Shown piece by piece: positions 21,078 through 33,681 of a stretch of 64,000 nt of DNA. This DNA comes from Steinernema hermaphroditum (taxonomy: Eukaryota > Nematoda > Chromadorea > Rhabditida > Steinernematidae). Position numbers and translations under genes: made by a program. Every line of letters starts with the position of its first letter. The first letter of the stretch is position 1. The notes under the pieces were generated by a model. The model did no database searches, had not been told where the DNA came from, and worked only from the letters and a program-made list of their open reading frames with translations. The stretch lies in assembly GCA_030435675.1 (NCBI GenBank), contig CM059621.1, positions 14,570,001 through 14,634,000 on the forward strand, written 5' to 3'.

Positions 21078-22019
21078 ATGGCGTTGCGCTTGAACTTCCG
21101 AAGCGCAGAGCACTGTACACCACGCCGTCGCCAAATCAGAGGTTCCGTACTGGCGAACGGAATGCCGGCACCCCGCTTGGCACTGGACCGTATCCTCTTC
21201 GAGCGCGGATTCACACGGCTCAGCGAAACCGACGACCGTCGCATGGGAATCTACCGCGTCATTTGCAAGCAGGTAAGCAGACGTAACCGGTGTAGTTTGT
21301 GTCTGTCAGACACATAGGTCAAATACAGAGCGTGGACGATAAAGACTGGAAAGCGCTTCAATCTGTGACAGTAGACAGCCAAAAAAATCACCGTTCCTTG
21401 TTTCAGCTCCGCATCGCTGACCGAAAGGTGCGCCGCATCGCCCGTCTGGTGGAGAACCAGCTGCACCTGTACTACAACGGTCTGGCACGCGAAGGAAAAG
21501 AGCGCCACACAGACTCGGCCAACGACCGCCTTCGTATTCTCAGCCGTATCTTCAGGTATGACGCAGTTCTTGTTGCCTTTTCTACGTGCTGTCTTTTTTC
21601 AGATGTTCCATCACCATCTTTGGGACGAACGATATGAAGCACCATCGTCACTTCAGTTCCGGCGGAGACGTTCGTGCCGTATGTCTTGTCTGTTAAATGT
21701 ATATGTCTAATCTAAGAGTGTGTAGATTATGCTCCTTGAAGTCCGGCCATCGCGCTATGAAGCGCTGCAGTTCTTGGAAGAGTACAGGTTCATCGAAGAA
21801 CCTCAGTACGATGAAATGAGGTCGCTGGACTTCGCCATGCAGACGCTGAACTTGGAGCCGTTCTACGCGACTCCTGTTATGTCAGACTTCCAAAGTACGA
21901 ATTAGGCTGCCTGGACACTAACTTCCTGTTTGCTTTCAGTGTTCCACACTTCGGTGTTCCAGTCACCACCTTCCCAGAACCTTGCATACCCGATGCTGGA
22001 CCGGTGCCCTTTCTTCTAA
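21078..22019 (+). CDS. unrecognised conserved-looking protein
   Basis: Exons 21078..21272, 21407..21555, 21603..21678, 21726..21894 and 21940..22019 encode 222 residues in phase. The ATG lies five bases after TTTTTTGCAG, a probable trans-splice acceptor. The N-terminal half is rich in Arg (RRRQIRGSV, DRKVRRIARLV) with ENQLHLYYNGLAREGKERH; the C-terminal half is acidic (FLEEYRFIEEPQYDEM). There is no signal peptide, membrane helix or motif that I recognise. The compact exons and clean splice sites argue for a real gene; the function is unknown. Confidence 0.65.
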
Positions 22020-22189
22020 ACGTCACTCATCAAACCATATTGTTGTTACAACTAATTCTGCACTTTCCTTGTCACATTTATTGCTATACATTGTTTTATG
22101 CGACCACGTCGCAAATAAATTGTCTATTCGTCCATTTGGCCTCCTACTACATGTAGTGATTATTATTACGTAACTAAATAACACAACAA

Positions 22190-23753
22190 TTATAGATACT
22201 CCAAATGCGCGGGATCCCAAGGGTTGCGTAGATCGTCGAACTGGTACTCGGAGACGGCAGGCGAGCTAGGACGTTCGAAACTCGAAGTATCGTTCGGCAA
22301 TCCATAGTATTCACTGGTCGCCATAGATTCATGAAGGGAATTCAAGTCCATATCGATGGGTTGCCCTTCCAGACCGTAGTAGCTCGAGTAGACGGAGGTC
22401 CTTGAGGTTGGGGCCTTAAAATCGTAATCCTGTTCGAATCCATATTTTGAGCAGACGGGTTCAAGTTTGACAACAGCTTCAGGAACGGGAGAACGAGCTC
22501 TAATTTCGGAAGGTTGAGGAGATTGAGCAAGCTGGTCTTGAGGAGTAATGGCGACATGCTGTTGGAAGAGATGCGCTTGTTCGCGTTGGTACGCGTTGAC
22601 TTCATCGTTGGGCAGAGACGCACACCGAAGGTAGCTGAAACAAGTGAAGTAAAGCTGACAGAACAATGCGACACACTACGTACGTCAGGTTGTCAAGAGC
22701 CTGCTGATACGCGATCTTTGCCTCCTCTAGCTGCCGCTGAGCTTGCAGAAGACTAGGTTGACTAGTGGAGAGGCCACTATTTGAGGCTTGACTGATATGA
22801 CGTTGCACGGGATCCTCCAACTGGAACGCTGATGAAGGAGTACGAGAAGCGAACAGCTGCTCCGAAGAAACGTTGTCCTGGATAATTTTTTGGAAAAACA
22901 CAGGATCAGCCGCCAGTAGATGCTTCTTCCAGGCGGCAGACATGTCGCGGCGCATTTCGAGAATATGGACATCACTCCTGAAGATCTCTCCGTTTGTTGG
23001 ATCCAACGAACCACTGAGGTGGTCATGCTCAAGCACTTCGTTCTCGGAAAAAGGATGTGAGTACAGCGAGACCGCGTTGCTTGCTTTCACGTAGATGTTC
23101 TTCTGCTCGAAGCAGATAGCGACGATGCTGTTGAATGGGACGTGTACAGTGAAGATGCGTGCCTTCTTCACGGACGTTGTCTCCACATACTGCAACACGT
23201 TTAGCTGTGGATCGGCATATTGGAGACGATTCAGCGCATCGCCCGATGGGGTAATGCCCTAAAAACGATCAAGCATCATCAGCAGCATAAATTCGTCCAC
23301 GCACCGGTGTCAACTCGATGATCTCCTGGTAGAAGCTGAACTGCAGAACGCGTCTCTGGAAATTTGCCTTCACGCGGTTCCGCCAAACACTCTGACACTC
23401 TGTCGGCTGTCGCACTTCGAATGCGCCGATTCGGTATCGTTCCACATCGTACATTCGCGGTTTCATGTACGATTCCGAAGCTAAAAATAAAACAGTTAGA
23501 ATGACATGCAGTCCAAGCAGGATTTACCCCTTCGCTTGGCCACCATCCTCTTCCCGTCTGATGAACCTTCAGGCATCTTCATGCCCGACATCAGCATAAG
23601 CGTACGCACATCCACGTTCCCGAACAGCGCCTGCTTTGTCGCGTCTTCGCCCTCTTCAAGGGCCTTCTGCACCCGATCCACGAGCAGCACCTTTGCTTTC
23701 GGTCGGATCTTCTCAATGTTTCGCATCACCGCCTCAGCGTCTTCGGCGTTCAT
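22190..23753 (-). CDS. unrecognised protein with Gln-rich C-terminus
   Basis: Exons 23528..23753, 23305..23480, 22684..23258 and 22190..22634 encode 473 residues. The N-terminus is helical and charged (DAEAVMRNIEKIRPKAKVLLV), the middle has a compact alpha/beta-like stretch (MYDVERYRIGAFEVRQP, FSFYQEIIELTP, RIFTVHVPFNSIVAI), and the last third has a Gln/Ser/Pro-rich region followed by an acidic aromatic tail ending DPAHLEYL. A related but broken copy lies at 58374..59075, so this is a small family. Such tails occur in transcription regulators, but I do not recognise the fold. It diverges from the macrodomain gene across 555 bp. Confidence 0.65.
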
Positions 23754-23967
23754 CGCACAGCTGTTTAGCACGGTCCAGCAGCCCACGAATGACCGGAGTG
23801 GCAACTGCAGTCTGCAGCGGCGCGTTATTTGTAGATTTTTGTAGACAACAAGCTCGCGCAGACGGTCTGTGCTTGAACGGGTCTATGTGCGAAATTTGCA
23901 TTTTTCGTCATGTGGAGAGCGGTTGTTTCACGCTGACATTTTTTCGGTTTTGGTTTGAATTTTTTCG

Positions 23968-24093
23968 GATATCCAATCAGTGTTTTTGAATTTTTTTTCG
24001 ATAATGAATGAGGGAACATATTTAAATCATTTTGTGGAAACTCCGCACTGGGCAAAACTCCTTGGGTAATTCAAAAACACTGAATGGATATGT
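23968..24093. repeat. 26-bp inverted repeat in divergent promoter region
   Basis: Arms 23968..23993 (GGATATCCAATCAGTGTTTTTGAATT) and 24068..24093 are inverse copies with two or three mismatches, with a loop of about 75 bp, between the divergent genes at 23753 and 24308. It could be a worn MITE or a symmetrical regulatory site. Confidence 0.5.
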
Positions 24094-24307
24094 AAAACGC
24101 AAAAAACACTATCCGAAATCGGAAAACCGTCAGCGCTGGCTTTCATATCTTTTTTGTTGACTGCGGACCACCATCCAGTACAGCAGTTTCGTGGTGTTTC
24201 GTGCGTGAATGCGTGAATGCGTCCGCATGACGTAAGCATTGCTCGCTGAATATTTACATATCTATTCACCCTTCCAATTGAGCGCGTTTGTTTCAGTGTT
24301 GAGCAAA

Positions 24308-25083
24308 ATGGCCGCTGCGATGGCACAGAAGATCAAGTTGATTCGAGGGGACATCACCAAGTTGCCGATGGTGGACGTAATCGTCAACGCTGCCAACAAA
24401 TCTCTCCTCGGCGGTGGCGGTGTCGATGGAGCCATTCACCGAGCTGCCGGACCGGAGCTCTTCAAGGAGTGTCGCCAGTTGGACGGATGCGAAATCGGGG
24501 AAGCGAAGCTTACGTCAGCCCATCGCATGACACATTTAAAGGGTATCCCATCTCTAGGTTGCCCTGTTCTGATGACTATCTGTTTTAGGCATTATTCACA
24601 CAGTTGGTCCACGAATTCTTGGCGGCAATGTGACCGATGAGAAGCGGACATTGCTCGAAAACTGTTACATAAATTCGCTCAAAATCGCAGTGGAAAATGA
24701 GTTTGAAACCATCGCCTTTCCATGCATTTCGACTGGCATCTACGGATATCCTCAAGATCTTGCATGTGCACATGTCCTAGAAGCTGTGAAGGACTGGCTC
24801 TCCGACGAAGAGAACGTCAACAGCGTAAGATATTGGTTTCCACGCTCTGCTCACATTTCTCATTTAGATCGAATACATTGTTTTTTGTGTGTTCCTCGAG
24901 AGCGACCTCAGAGAATATTTGGAGAAGCTTCCAATGTATTTCGAAGGATGGAAGGAGAGTGAAGAAGATTCCGACGATGACGATAGCACCGATGATGAGA
25001 AGGATTCCGAGAAAACGGAGGAGACGGATAACGCTGGGAGCGATGAGAAGACGGACGAACCGGCAGAGAAATCCGACGCGTAA
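24308..25083 (+). CDS. macrodomain protein, MacroD type
   Basis: Exons 24308..24542, 24589..24824 and 24868..25083 encode 228 residues. The macrodomain occupies about residues 8-180: [31 protein letters not shown] and [10 protein letters not shown], then IIHTVGP and [12 protein letters not shown], the loops that bind ADP-ribose in MacroD1/D2-type mono-ADP-ribosyl hydrolases and O-acetyl-ADP-ribose deacetylases. The Asn-Asn pair and the Gly-rich loop are intact, so activity is expected. The C-terminal 45 residues are a strongly acidic Asp/Glu/Ser run, perhaps a nuclear or histone-interacting tail. The ATG lies 11 bases after GTTTCAG, fitting trans-splicing. Confidence 0.93.
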
Positions 25084-25645
25084 ATAATTTAATTATTATT
25101 CTTAAATTCTTATGGCCTTAATTGACAATTTTTAATGAACATATCCCGTGCTAGAAGATGTGATGATCTCGGTGCGTATGTGCAGTGGTCTCTGCTACAT
25201 TCCAATGTATCTCATGTGCAGAACGGCGGAGCAGTGAAGTTGTGGGTTGCGGTATCGCTTTCATCGGGAAAGCCTTCTATCGAATCCTCGAAGTCATTAC
25301 GATATGCACCGCTAGATGATTTCGCGGCTCAACCGCTCAGCAACTCTCAAATGATTTAAGTGACGACTGTAAATAGTGCACAGTTCCAGACTGAAGCTCC
25401 TGTAGACAGTCTATAACGTTATTTGTCGAGACTGTGAACAGACAGTCTGTAAAATTGCAAGACTCGAGGTGCTCCGGTTTCAGCTCGAAGAAGCCGACCG
25501 GGATACGGTATACGCCGCTGATCAGCGTGATATGCGCATCTATTGGTGCAATTGATGATTGTGCAGAACATGATTGTGCAGAAAGTCACAGTTTGTTCGG
25601 GGAATGTCACTTTGTTTGCATTTTAGAATGTGCATGAAAAGACAT
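25084..25645. other. intergenic interval
   Basis: Between the convergent 3' ends of the macrodomain gene and the short NCK gene. TAGACAGT-type motifs occur at about 25403 and 25440. No gene recognised. Confidence 0.4.
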
Positions 25646-26538
25646 TTATGCAACCGGCTGCTGCAGGTAGAGCTTCTCCGACGGAGTGTCCACAATGGGG
25701 CAGCGCGAAAAGTGGTTGATGAGGGCGTCGATCGACATGAAGCTCCTGTCGCCGATTCTGAATATTCCGCCCTGGAAGCGGATCAAGAAGTGCTTGCTGC
25801 CGGCCTGTGTGTTCACCGAGAGTGAGTAGCTTCCGGGCTAAATCTGTTAAGTAGCTGGAAAGACAACGTTGAGCCACCTGTGTAGTGCTGTCTCTGATCA
25901 AGTAATCCCCATAGGCGCCTCCTTGTAGCACTTCGTCGACCTCGTTTCGGCCTGCGTTTCCGAAATACCACGGCTTGCACGCATACGGTCCACCGAGGTT
26001 CGTCTTAAGAGAGGCGCCGGTCATGACCTGAGGAGAATATCGTCAAGAATAGTCCAACGCAGTGGAAGGTCCCACCGTTCTAACGTGATTGTTCGGGATA
26101 AGCCCGACTTTGCCGGCGACGTTCCGCGCCGTCCACCAGTCCTTCGTCGAGTAGTCGATGACGTCCAAGCGTTCGCCCTCACAGAAGCCCAGCTCGTCGA
26201 GCGTTTCTGCGAGGAAGGGGAACATGGCCACGACCACCTGGAGAGGTTTGGTCGTGTGCGCCGAAGAGGACGCCGGATGCTGTGCGGGCGTGGGGAGCGG
26301 ATTGAAGGGCGGCTGGGAGATCTTCTCCACCTCTTCCGTGTAGTTCCCCGGGAACCACCCACTCCTCCCGTTGTTCTATGAAAAAGTTCGAAAATCCACA
26401 AACTTTATTACTCACCCGTCCCTTCCACCATCCGTCTTCGCTCCTCTCCTCCACTTCGATGACGTCGCCCTTGCGGAGACGAAGCTCGTCATCCTTCGTC
26501 GGATCGTAGTCGAACTTGGCGACCACCTCGGCGACCAT
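25646..26538 (-). CDS. short NCK-like adaptor (SH3-SH3-SH2)
   Basis: Exons 26416..26538, 26076..26375, 25878..26027 and 25646..25837 encode 254 residues. SH3 a (about residues 3-56: AKFDYDPTKDDELRLRKGD, DGWWKGR, GWFPGNY) resembles NCK SH3-2, SH3 b (about 90-140: AMFPFLAETLDELGFCEGE, WWTARN, GLIPNNHV) resembles SH3-3, and the SH2 domain (about 158-250) begins WYFG and keeps the phosphotyrosine-binding Arg in YLIRDS. The first SH3 of full NCK is missing. It lies 740 bp downstream of the full-length paralogue on the same strand. SH2-SH3 adaptors link tyrosine-phosphorylated receptors to actin regulators. The ATG follows GATTTTAG by five bases. Confidence 0.92.
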
Positions 26539-27279
26539 TGTCCCTAAAATCGATGGAGCGGTTGACTCGAAATCTGTTCTCACCCGTTCCGATTACAATT
26601 TGCTAACGCAACTGATAACGTGCGTGTCGCCTCGCGCCCCGATGAGTCGGCCTCCTCCCGGTGACGATGGCGACGCATGGCTCATCGACAAACATTCCGA
26701 CGCCGATGACCGTTCGGGATGCGTTTGCAGGCGTCAGCTGGGGGAAAGCAGACAGTAGAAGTCGTTCAGTCTAGTCCTTGTCTACAGGGTGTGCAGAGAT
26801 ATATCTAGACAGTCTGGAACGTGCTCCAATATTTTCAATTGCCCGGAGATTGACCGGTCCCCAAGTGTTTGCTTTGGCACATTTTGTTTTGGTACGTGAG
26901 ACTGCGACTACTTTGAGACAAATTTCTATCTATAAACCTCGAATTACCCAACTTTTAGGTAATTAAACCTTTACATTACCGTCACTGTGCATTCCAGCAA
27001 CAGTACTTCGTAATACAAAGAGCATCATAGAAATCAAGAAGGGGGTGTCGTTTTTCTGAGACAGTTTATCCCAAAGTCTCTTTTTTGGTATGCCTCGTAC
27101 AGTGTCCTGTGTCCTGTCCGTTTATTTTCATGTCATATCTCTCTTCATATGTCACATTTAGAGAATTTCCGCTTTATTTTATAATACAATAAATTTCATC
27201 TGTAAAATACGATTCACAAAATCAAACGAAAGAACTGTGAAAATCGTGTGCTTCTGTCTCTTCTTCTTCTGTGGAGCAT
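26539..27279. other. interval between the two NCK genes
   Basis: About 740 bp containing the promoter of the short NCK gene and the 3' end of the long one. Motifs TAGACAGT/TCTAGACAG occur near 26752 and 26812. No further gene seen. Confidence 0.4.
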
Positions 27280-30200
27280 TCAGTTTCGTGGCAGAGGTTT
27301 GACAAGAAAGAGCCGCTCCTGGTCGGAGCTGAAGATCGGCGACGTCGTGTAGTGCTGCAGCAGCGAGTCCATCGACGTAAACGTTCGGTTTCCTATTTTG
27401 AACTGGCCCGTCGTGGTGTCCACCTGCACCCAGAAGTGCTTGTTTCGTGACTTCGCTTTCAGGGAGATGGAGTAGTCGCCAGGCTACAAGGAGACGTCAG
27501 CAGGTGGCACGGCTGGCACTGGTAACTTACGTTACTCTCGCTATCGCGGACGAGATAATCGCCGTCGATTCCTCTGGCATTCAGCTCGCCGTCGCTCTGA
27601 TCCCTAGTTAATCGCCCGTAATACCATGGCTGGTGCGCGTAGGGTCCACCGAGGTTGTTCCAGCGGCTGCTGGAAGTGGCGGCAGGGGCTTGGACGCCGT
27701 TTCCTGCGGACTGTGGCTCCCATTCGATCACTTGGATGTAGTTTCGGGGAACAAGGCCAACGTCTCCCAGCGAGTTGCGTGCCTTCCACCATTCGGGGTC
27801 GTGTGCTGGGTGATCGACCACCTCTAGTCGTTCGCCTGCAGATAGAAGGAGGATAAGAAACATTATCTATCCACGAAGCAGGGATTTTTCGGTTTTGCTT
27901 AGGCGTGTCCATTTTTAGTTCAAGGAATAGGAGACTTTCTTATGAATTTTTGGGCTGTCTAGCAGTGTCTATGTCGAATTCTAGTTCACTGTCTAAGGAA
28001 ACAATGTGCAAACCCATAGAATACTTGAAAATTGAAACATGACTGATTGCGGTGCCATGCCTAGTTCTTTTTCTGTTTCAGCAATTGTCCCATAAGTGCA
28101 CTCTTGAGACAGTGAACAGACAACTAAAGCGAATATGAGAAGATCTGATATGAGTTAGACGCGGTTTTGGTAGACAGTCGTCGAAAACGAGACAAGTATG
28201 CTGCCTGAACTGTATCTTGTTTATCTCATTTTTTGCCTCAAATTCTAGAGAAAGGGGTGACTTTTAGACATGGACAAACTTTTAGACATCAGCCGGAGAC
28301 AGATATCAAAAGCGAGACAAGACTGTCTCCTGGCATTATGCCTAGTTTCTATGTCTGTGTCTGTAGAATGAGATAGGCAGTGAACTATTAAAGGAAAATC
28401 CTTAACGAGTTAGATATGTGTAGACAGATTTAGATATTCGACGGGAACCAGACAAGACTGCTTTATGTCTCGTTTTTATCTCTTGTTTCTCTCGTTTTCT
28501 TTGTCTCAACTTCTAGAGAAGGCTACGTAATTTTAGACATCAGATGTAGACAGATATCTAAAACGAGACAATATTGCTTCCTGACACTATGTCTAGTTCC
28601 TATCCTAGTTCCTGTCTGTGTCTGTAGAAGAAGATTTGTTGAGAGTTATTAAAGGAAAAATTCCTAACGAGTTAGATGTTAGTAGGCAGTTGTCTAGACG
28701 ACACTTGCCTCGTTTTTATGCCTAAATGTCTAGATAACAGCTAACTCACCCTTTTTGAAGGACAACTCCATGTTATTCTGAGCTTCGAATGCGTACAAAG
28801 TGATGACAACCTCGAGCACCTTGGGACTGACGCTGGTTGGTGGCGAAGCGGCGACGGGATTCTTGAACGCCGCATTACCGTTCCCATTGAGCGAGATTGT
28901 TGGCGCGGCGACGGTCGACTCCTCGATGTAGTTCGACGGGAACCATCCTTCCCTTCCGCTGCACATGCCTCGCCACCATCCGTCGGAGCTCTTCTCCAGC
29001 ACCGTGACGATGTCGCCTTTGGTGAGCCGGAGCTCATCCTCCCGCTGCGGCTCGTACGAGTACTTCGCCACGGCCGTCGAAGTCATCTTTTCTGACTGGA
29101 GATGGTGGTGATTGCCGTTGCTTTTAGAAGCAAGAACGGGCCGAAATCGATTCGGCGACGATGAGTCAGCTGCGAAGCTGGTCTAAAGGAATAGGCTGTA
29201 GCGGGGGGCGAGGGAGGATGACGGCGTTCAAGCATGCAGAACATTCAGTAACACGCTTACTTGAGGTGAAGGAGGCGCGAAGTCCGGAAGCTTGCCTTTC
29301 GATTTGTTCGTCTTTCCCAATCCTTTGAGTGTGCCTTTCGCTTTGTCAACAAACGACTCCTTGCGGACGTAGTTCGACGGGACGAATCCCACACGCTGCT
29401 GCTCGTTCACCACCTGCAATGGTCGTCGAATTAGGATTGCTGTGTGTTGCAGAAACAAGAATTGTATGTGTGTGTGGACATCGGCGGACCTATAATAGCA
29501 CCAGTTGAGAAGGCACTGCGCGCAGTGGGTGGCGATCGATGGAAAAAAGAGCGAAAATGAACGCGCGCTTTGGGGAATATATTGCAAAAACGAGTTCGAA
29601 ATCTGTTTTAATTATCGGTCATTTCGCCGCCGTCGAAATTACGGTTATTTCAGGAAGCATCTGGCGGGGCGCACCCACAAAAAAGAGTAATTGATCTTAT
29701 TAGTCGCTCAAAATACCAACAGAAGGCGATAAAGTGGGGGAAGGAGCGTTGCGTGCGCACGTATAATAAAACTTGTGGTTTCATAGGGGTGCTTTAGCGC
29801 GGATAGTACTATCGCAGAATGGTTGTGTAGACCGGACAACGACAAACATGAGACGTTGAAGGCGAAGAAAAATATAGAACGGCGACTGGATAAAGTGCAC
29901 GTTTCGCGCCTCGATCGATGAGTTCTGAGTTATCGATCGATGCGGCGCCACGCTATGCTAACAGAACAAGCGGGATTTAGACCGTCCCGTTTTGCACCGT
30001 CTCTGAACCGTCTCCTTTGCTATTTCAAATCTCAAGTGGGACGGTTGAGATGAAAGGGAACGATTGAAACGGCTTTATGATCGCTATGCTAGCAGAACAA
30101 GAACTTGAACCGCGCCGAAAAGGAGCAGTCGAGAAGGTCAACAAACGAAGATTGCCATTACGCCAGAACGATTACTTTCGTCGACTAATCCGATCGGAGC

Positions 30201-31970
30201 GGCCAGCAGACCGCTACAGGCGGGGGTGCAAGTGGTGCACACCTAACAGCGGCAATTAATAGAACACCTGCAAAAAGTGGACGCCAACTGACGGACACTC
30301 CGATCGCCAAAAACAAGATTCCGAGCAGATTAGCGAAATGCGCCGATCGGTGAGGCGAGATAAGGCGAAAAGTAGAAGAGGACTGCGCAGAAGAATAATA
30401 CAGAAGAGAATCTGATGAGAGTTGTTTGCTTTGGACGGCGGCGGCGCATCTCCACCATCGTTTGCTTCCAGCCGCATCACAACAATCTGGAGAACTTCCC
30501 CAAACCGTTTATTTTAAATGACCGATGACTCAGCCGCCCCCCATCGATCAACGTCATATGCTACGTGAGAAACCGGGCCACACGATATGATCGATGGAGA
30601 TGAGAGTGAGTAAGCTGTTTAACTGTTTGCATAAACGGAGTGACTTCCGGTTTTTTGATTTAAAAGAACCTTCAAAGTTTTGAGCGATCATTCAGCCCCA
30701 TCGCCGATCGCTATTCGACAATCGCCGAAATGAAGTTAAATGGCGCGTTTAGAGCAGAATGCCGAGGAACAATGGACGATTAAAGACGTGTCACGATGTG
30801 AAAAATTGAAAACAGGGGCGGGAAGGGTGTGTAGGATTTCATAGAAAACGGTGAACAGCGTCAAAAATAGAAAAAAAATCAGGATAAAGCAAATAGTGTC
30901 CGATTTTGTTCAGTTTTGTGCACAAGAGGGAAGCTACAGAATCGAAGGGATAATCAATAGGGAACGACTGGACATGTGAGTAATCTTTTCACTCACTCTC
31001 CATCCACAGAATCAAGAGAATCGAAAGGGACCGGCAAATCTGATCTGGGGATCTGATTCTGGATATGTACATAAAAACTCTTTATATTCACTTTTTCAAT
31101 TGGGTATCCACCGACCGATTCGACATCAACGCCGCCCAGGAATGAAGCCGGCTGCAAGAGAAATCCTCGAAAAGATGATCTAGACACCAAATTAAAGACA
31201 AAACAGAGTGCGTCTCTTCAAGGATTTTATTTCTGGTCCGGCTTTGATGCCGAATCGGTTGTCTATCGAATTGAAAAAGTAGGCAATTGAATATCAGTAT
31301 AACTCAGATAGCGTCCAATTGTAAACGGTAAGTGGATCATGTTTCTAAAGATATAATCGGAAAAGATCGGTTCCACCAGCAGAGACGATAGAACAAGAAA
31401 GATCGGAAACGATATCGATCCAGAACCAGTTTTCTGACATAAAAATCGCAAATATTGAAACAGAACCCTCTAAATTCTTTCGTAAGGAACGATAGGGAAG
31501 AGCCCCATCCGTCGAGCCCGACTAGACCATAAAAGATGTATGAATAGGCAGGAATAATGCATGAGGTTAAGCCACAGAGGGCTCACCATCAGGCTGACGA
31601 CAAAAACCTACACCATGAGAGAATCATCAGGTCTGAAAAGAAGTAAAAAAATTATCTTCTGCGTCTTAAATAGATGATAGAGATGAAGAATCTGAAATCC
31701 TAATAACGATATGAACAGAACGAGCCATCGGGCCAGAGACATAAACAGTCTGACCAGCTGTTGATGTCCATAGTAAACAACAAGTCATGTTTTGCCATAT
31801 TCGTTCAAGTCCCAAATGAACCCATAAAAATGGCGTAAAGAACCCACCTTCCACCAGTTCTTCGAGTCGTCGACGAGACGAAGACGCTCGTTCTTCTTGA
31901 TGGTGAGCTCCTGATCCTCCTGAGCCAGATAGTCGTACTTGACGACGACGAACACCTCCTCCACGCTCAT
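27280..31970 (-). CDS. nck-1: NCK adaptor protein (SH3-SH3-SH3-SH2)
   Basis: Exons 31848..31970, 29261..29413, 28750..29095, 27531..27835 and 27280..27483 give 376 residues, essentially the 377 of human NCK1. SH3-1 (about 4-57: [36 protein letters not shown]), a basic linker, SH3-2 (about 97-152: [32 protein letters not shown]), SH3-3 (about 184-240: [34 protein letters not shown]) and SH2 (about 278-370: [28 protein letters not shown]) appear in the family order. The 2.4-kb first intron and the 0.9-kb third intron are exceptional in this window. An ATG at 29086, just after an acceptor, could start a short isoform without SH3-1. Confidence 0.95.
27836..28749 (-). repeat. nck intron 3 with degenerate tandem repeats
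   Basis: The 914-bp intron contains two or more diverged copies of a unit of about 250 bp: TAGACAG...CGAGACAA, ATGCCTAGTTTCTATGTCTGTGTCTGTAG and TTAAAGGAAAATCCTTAACGAGTTAGAT recur at about 28300..28410 and 28550..28675. Rich in TCTAGA and AGACAG words. Confidence 0.55.
29414..31847 (-). other. long first intron of nck
   Basis: About 2.4 kb without another gene. Its length contrasts with the 37-50-nt introns around it and leaves room for regulatory elements or an internal promoter driving the short isoform. Confidence 0.5.
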
Positions 31971-33240
31971 CTCCTTCCTCTTTAGGCAGTGAGTTCCCGT
32001 CGGAGCCTTCTCGCGAAATGCATCGACGTCGTACGCTGACGTCGTCTTCGCGCGCGAATGACCCCTGAAATTAGCGACGATGGACGCTGGTTTCGCGAAT
32101 TTCGCGAACGACGCGCCGCGCGATTGCAACGCGAGGGCGCGCGAGGCGACGACCTTGATCGTCGCCGGACGGCCGGACGGCCGGCGCCGAGCCCAACTGA
32201 CCGCCGCCGGACGCCTCTTGCGCAAGGCGGCATCGTCCGCAAAGGCATTCGCGCGAACGCGCCAAGAAGTGGGCAAACAGGGCGACTTTTGCGGAAAAAA
32301 CGGAGGGACAGAGGCGATCGGAGAGGCTGAGTGCCGCCGATCGACCGAGTTCGTACACATTCCGATGTGTTTACGCTTGGCAGGTGTGAATCACCCGAGC
32401 AAATTGAGGGCTTCTGCTCGACAGGCGACCTTTCCTTAAGTGAAGTTTCGCGGAATACGGTGTGACAGTCTCGTCTCGAAAGGTCATTGAAACAGCGAAA
32501 GTAACTGCAAATGGAGGTAATCAGTTAAATGTTGTAAAGTGCGAAGGCAGAGACCCTTTCCGGGACAGAGACTGTCTACAAGTGTCTATGAGAATCATTT
32601 GAGACAAACGCGATGATACGGAACGTGTCTATGTCTGTTTTTGGGGGATTGACCCCTGCTGCCCAGACTGTCTACTAGCAGATGGTACAAGGCCAACAAA
32701 CGGAGAATATGCTCCACGCAGAACAGATCGATAAGGAGACACTTCCAGTCGATCGTAGACACTCATTTTTCGCGAAAATCATGACGACGCGCCTTTGATA
32801 TAAAATTCAATGAAAGAAAATCGTCGTAAACCCTATATCCTCAGAGGATGCGAACACCCACTGTGCATACAGAACGGAACCAGTCCGTCATCAGTGAGAT
32901 TTTAGCCAATTACAAACACGCCCCTACTTGTTTTCGGTGGATCCGGCTGAAAACAAAAACATAAACGGACAAGATTCCTTGAAACCAAAAATAGGACAAT
33001 GAAACAAGTACACGGAAGCTTCTTCTTTAAAACGAGTCACATCAATGACTCACCTGCTGGCTGAACCTTCTATCCGAGGTCTTTAAACTGATCGGTGGCC
33101 CTGGCATCGGGGACAACAACGATCCAGAATCCGATCTCTACGGCCATCTGTCGTCCACCAAAAATCAAGGCGTGGCGGTGTGTGAAATAAAGTGTTAAAA
33201 ATATGAAAACATGGCTAAACATAGAACTGTCCAAAGTGAC
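31971..33240. other. upstream region of nck
   Basis: The first 370 bp are GC-rich and CpG-rich (several overlapping open frames on both strands at 31982..32360 are a product of this composition); this is the probable nck promoter. Beyond, AT-richer sequence with ACTGTCTA motifs at about 32567 and 32666. No gene seen. Confidence 0.4.
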
Positions 33241-33670
33241 ATATTTGAGGACTTGCTTGATATTTTTAACTTATCCTGACGTGATTTGGGTATCAAATAA
33301 ATGGATCAAAAATGATTGAATTCTTGACAATAAAAACAAAGGTTTTACTTGGTCGAGGGATGAAATAACCAAAAATGCATTTATTTGTAATTTCCTAATA
33401 AACAAGGTAAATCACCGAAACAGAAATATATCCGTGGATTAGTTCATGTTCAGATTCACCTAATTTTTCCTCTAATTTCAGATATGGACTACTCTTCTGG
33501 ACTATGGACTACTCTGCCACATCTGCATTTAATATTTTTGACTTATTGTGACGGGATTTTGGTTTCGGATGAGTGGATCAAAAATTCTTGAATTCTTAAC
33601 GAATGAATAAAACAGAGGTGTTCTACTTGCTACAGGGATGAATATTTTCAGCCAAAAATATTTGCAGAAC
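33240..33670. repeat. imperfect direct duplication
   Basis: Two related blocks, about 33245..33390 and 33520..33670, share TATTTTT(A/G)ACTTAT, GTGACGGGATTTTGG/GACGTGATTTGGG, TGGATCAAAAAT and GGGATGAA(A/T)A with about 275 bp between copies. AT-rich and non-coding; the second block ends at the hAT-like element. Confidence 0.5.
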
Positions 33671-33681
33671 AACATTGAGAT

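Noticed and set aside
26940..26975. AATTACCCAACTTT and GGTAATTAAACC words resembling spliced leader sequence
   Set aside because: The order and spacing do not form a leader RNA gene; no Sm site or stem-loops seen.
31982..32360. Several overlapping open frames on both strands upstream of nck
   Set aside because: GC- and CpG-rich promoter DNA; no frame has a domain or consistent splice sites.
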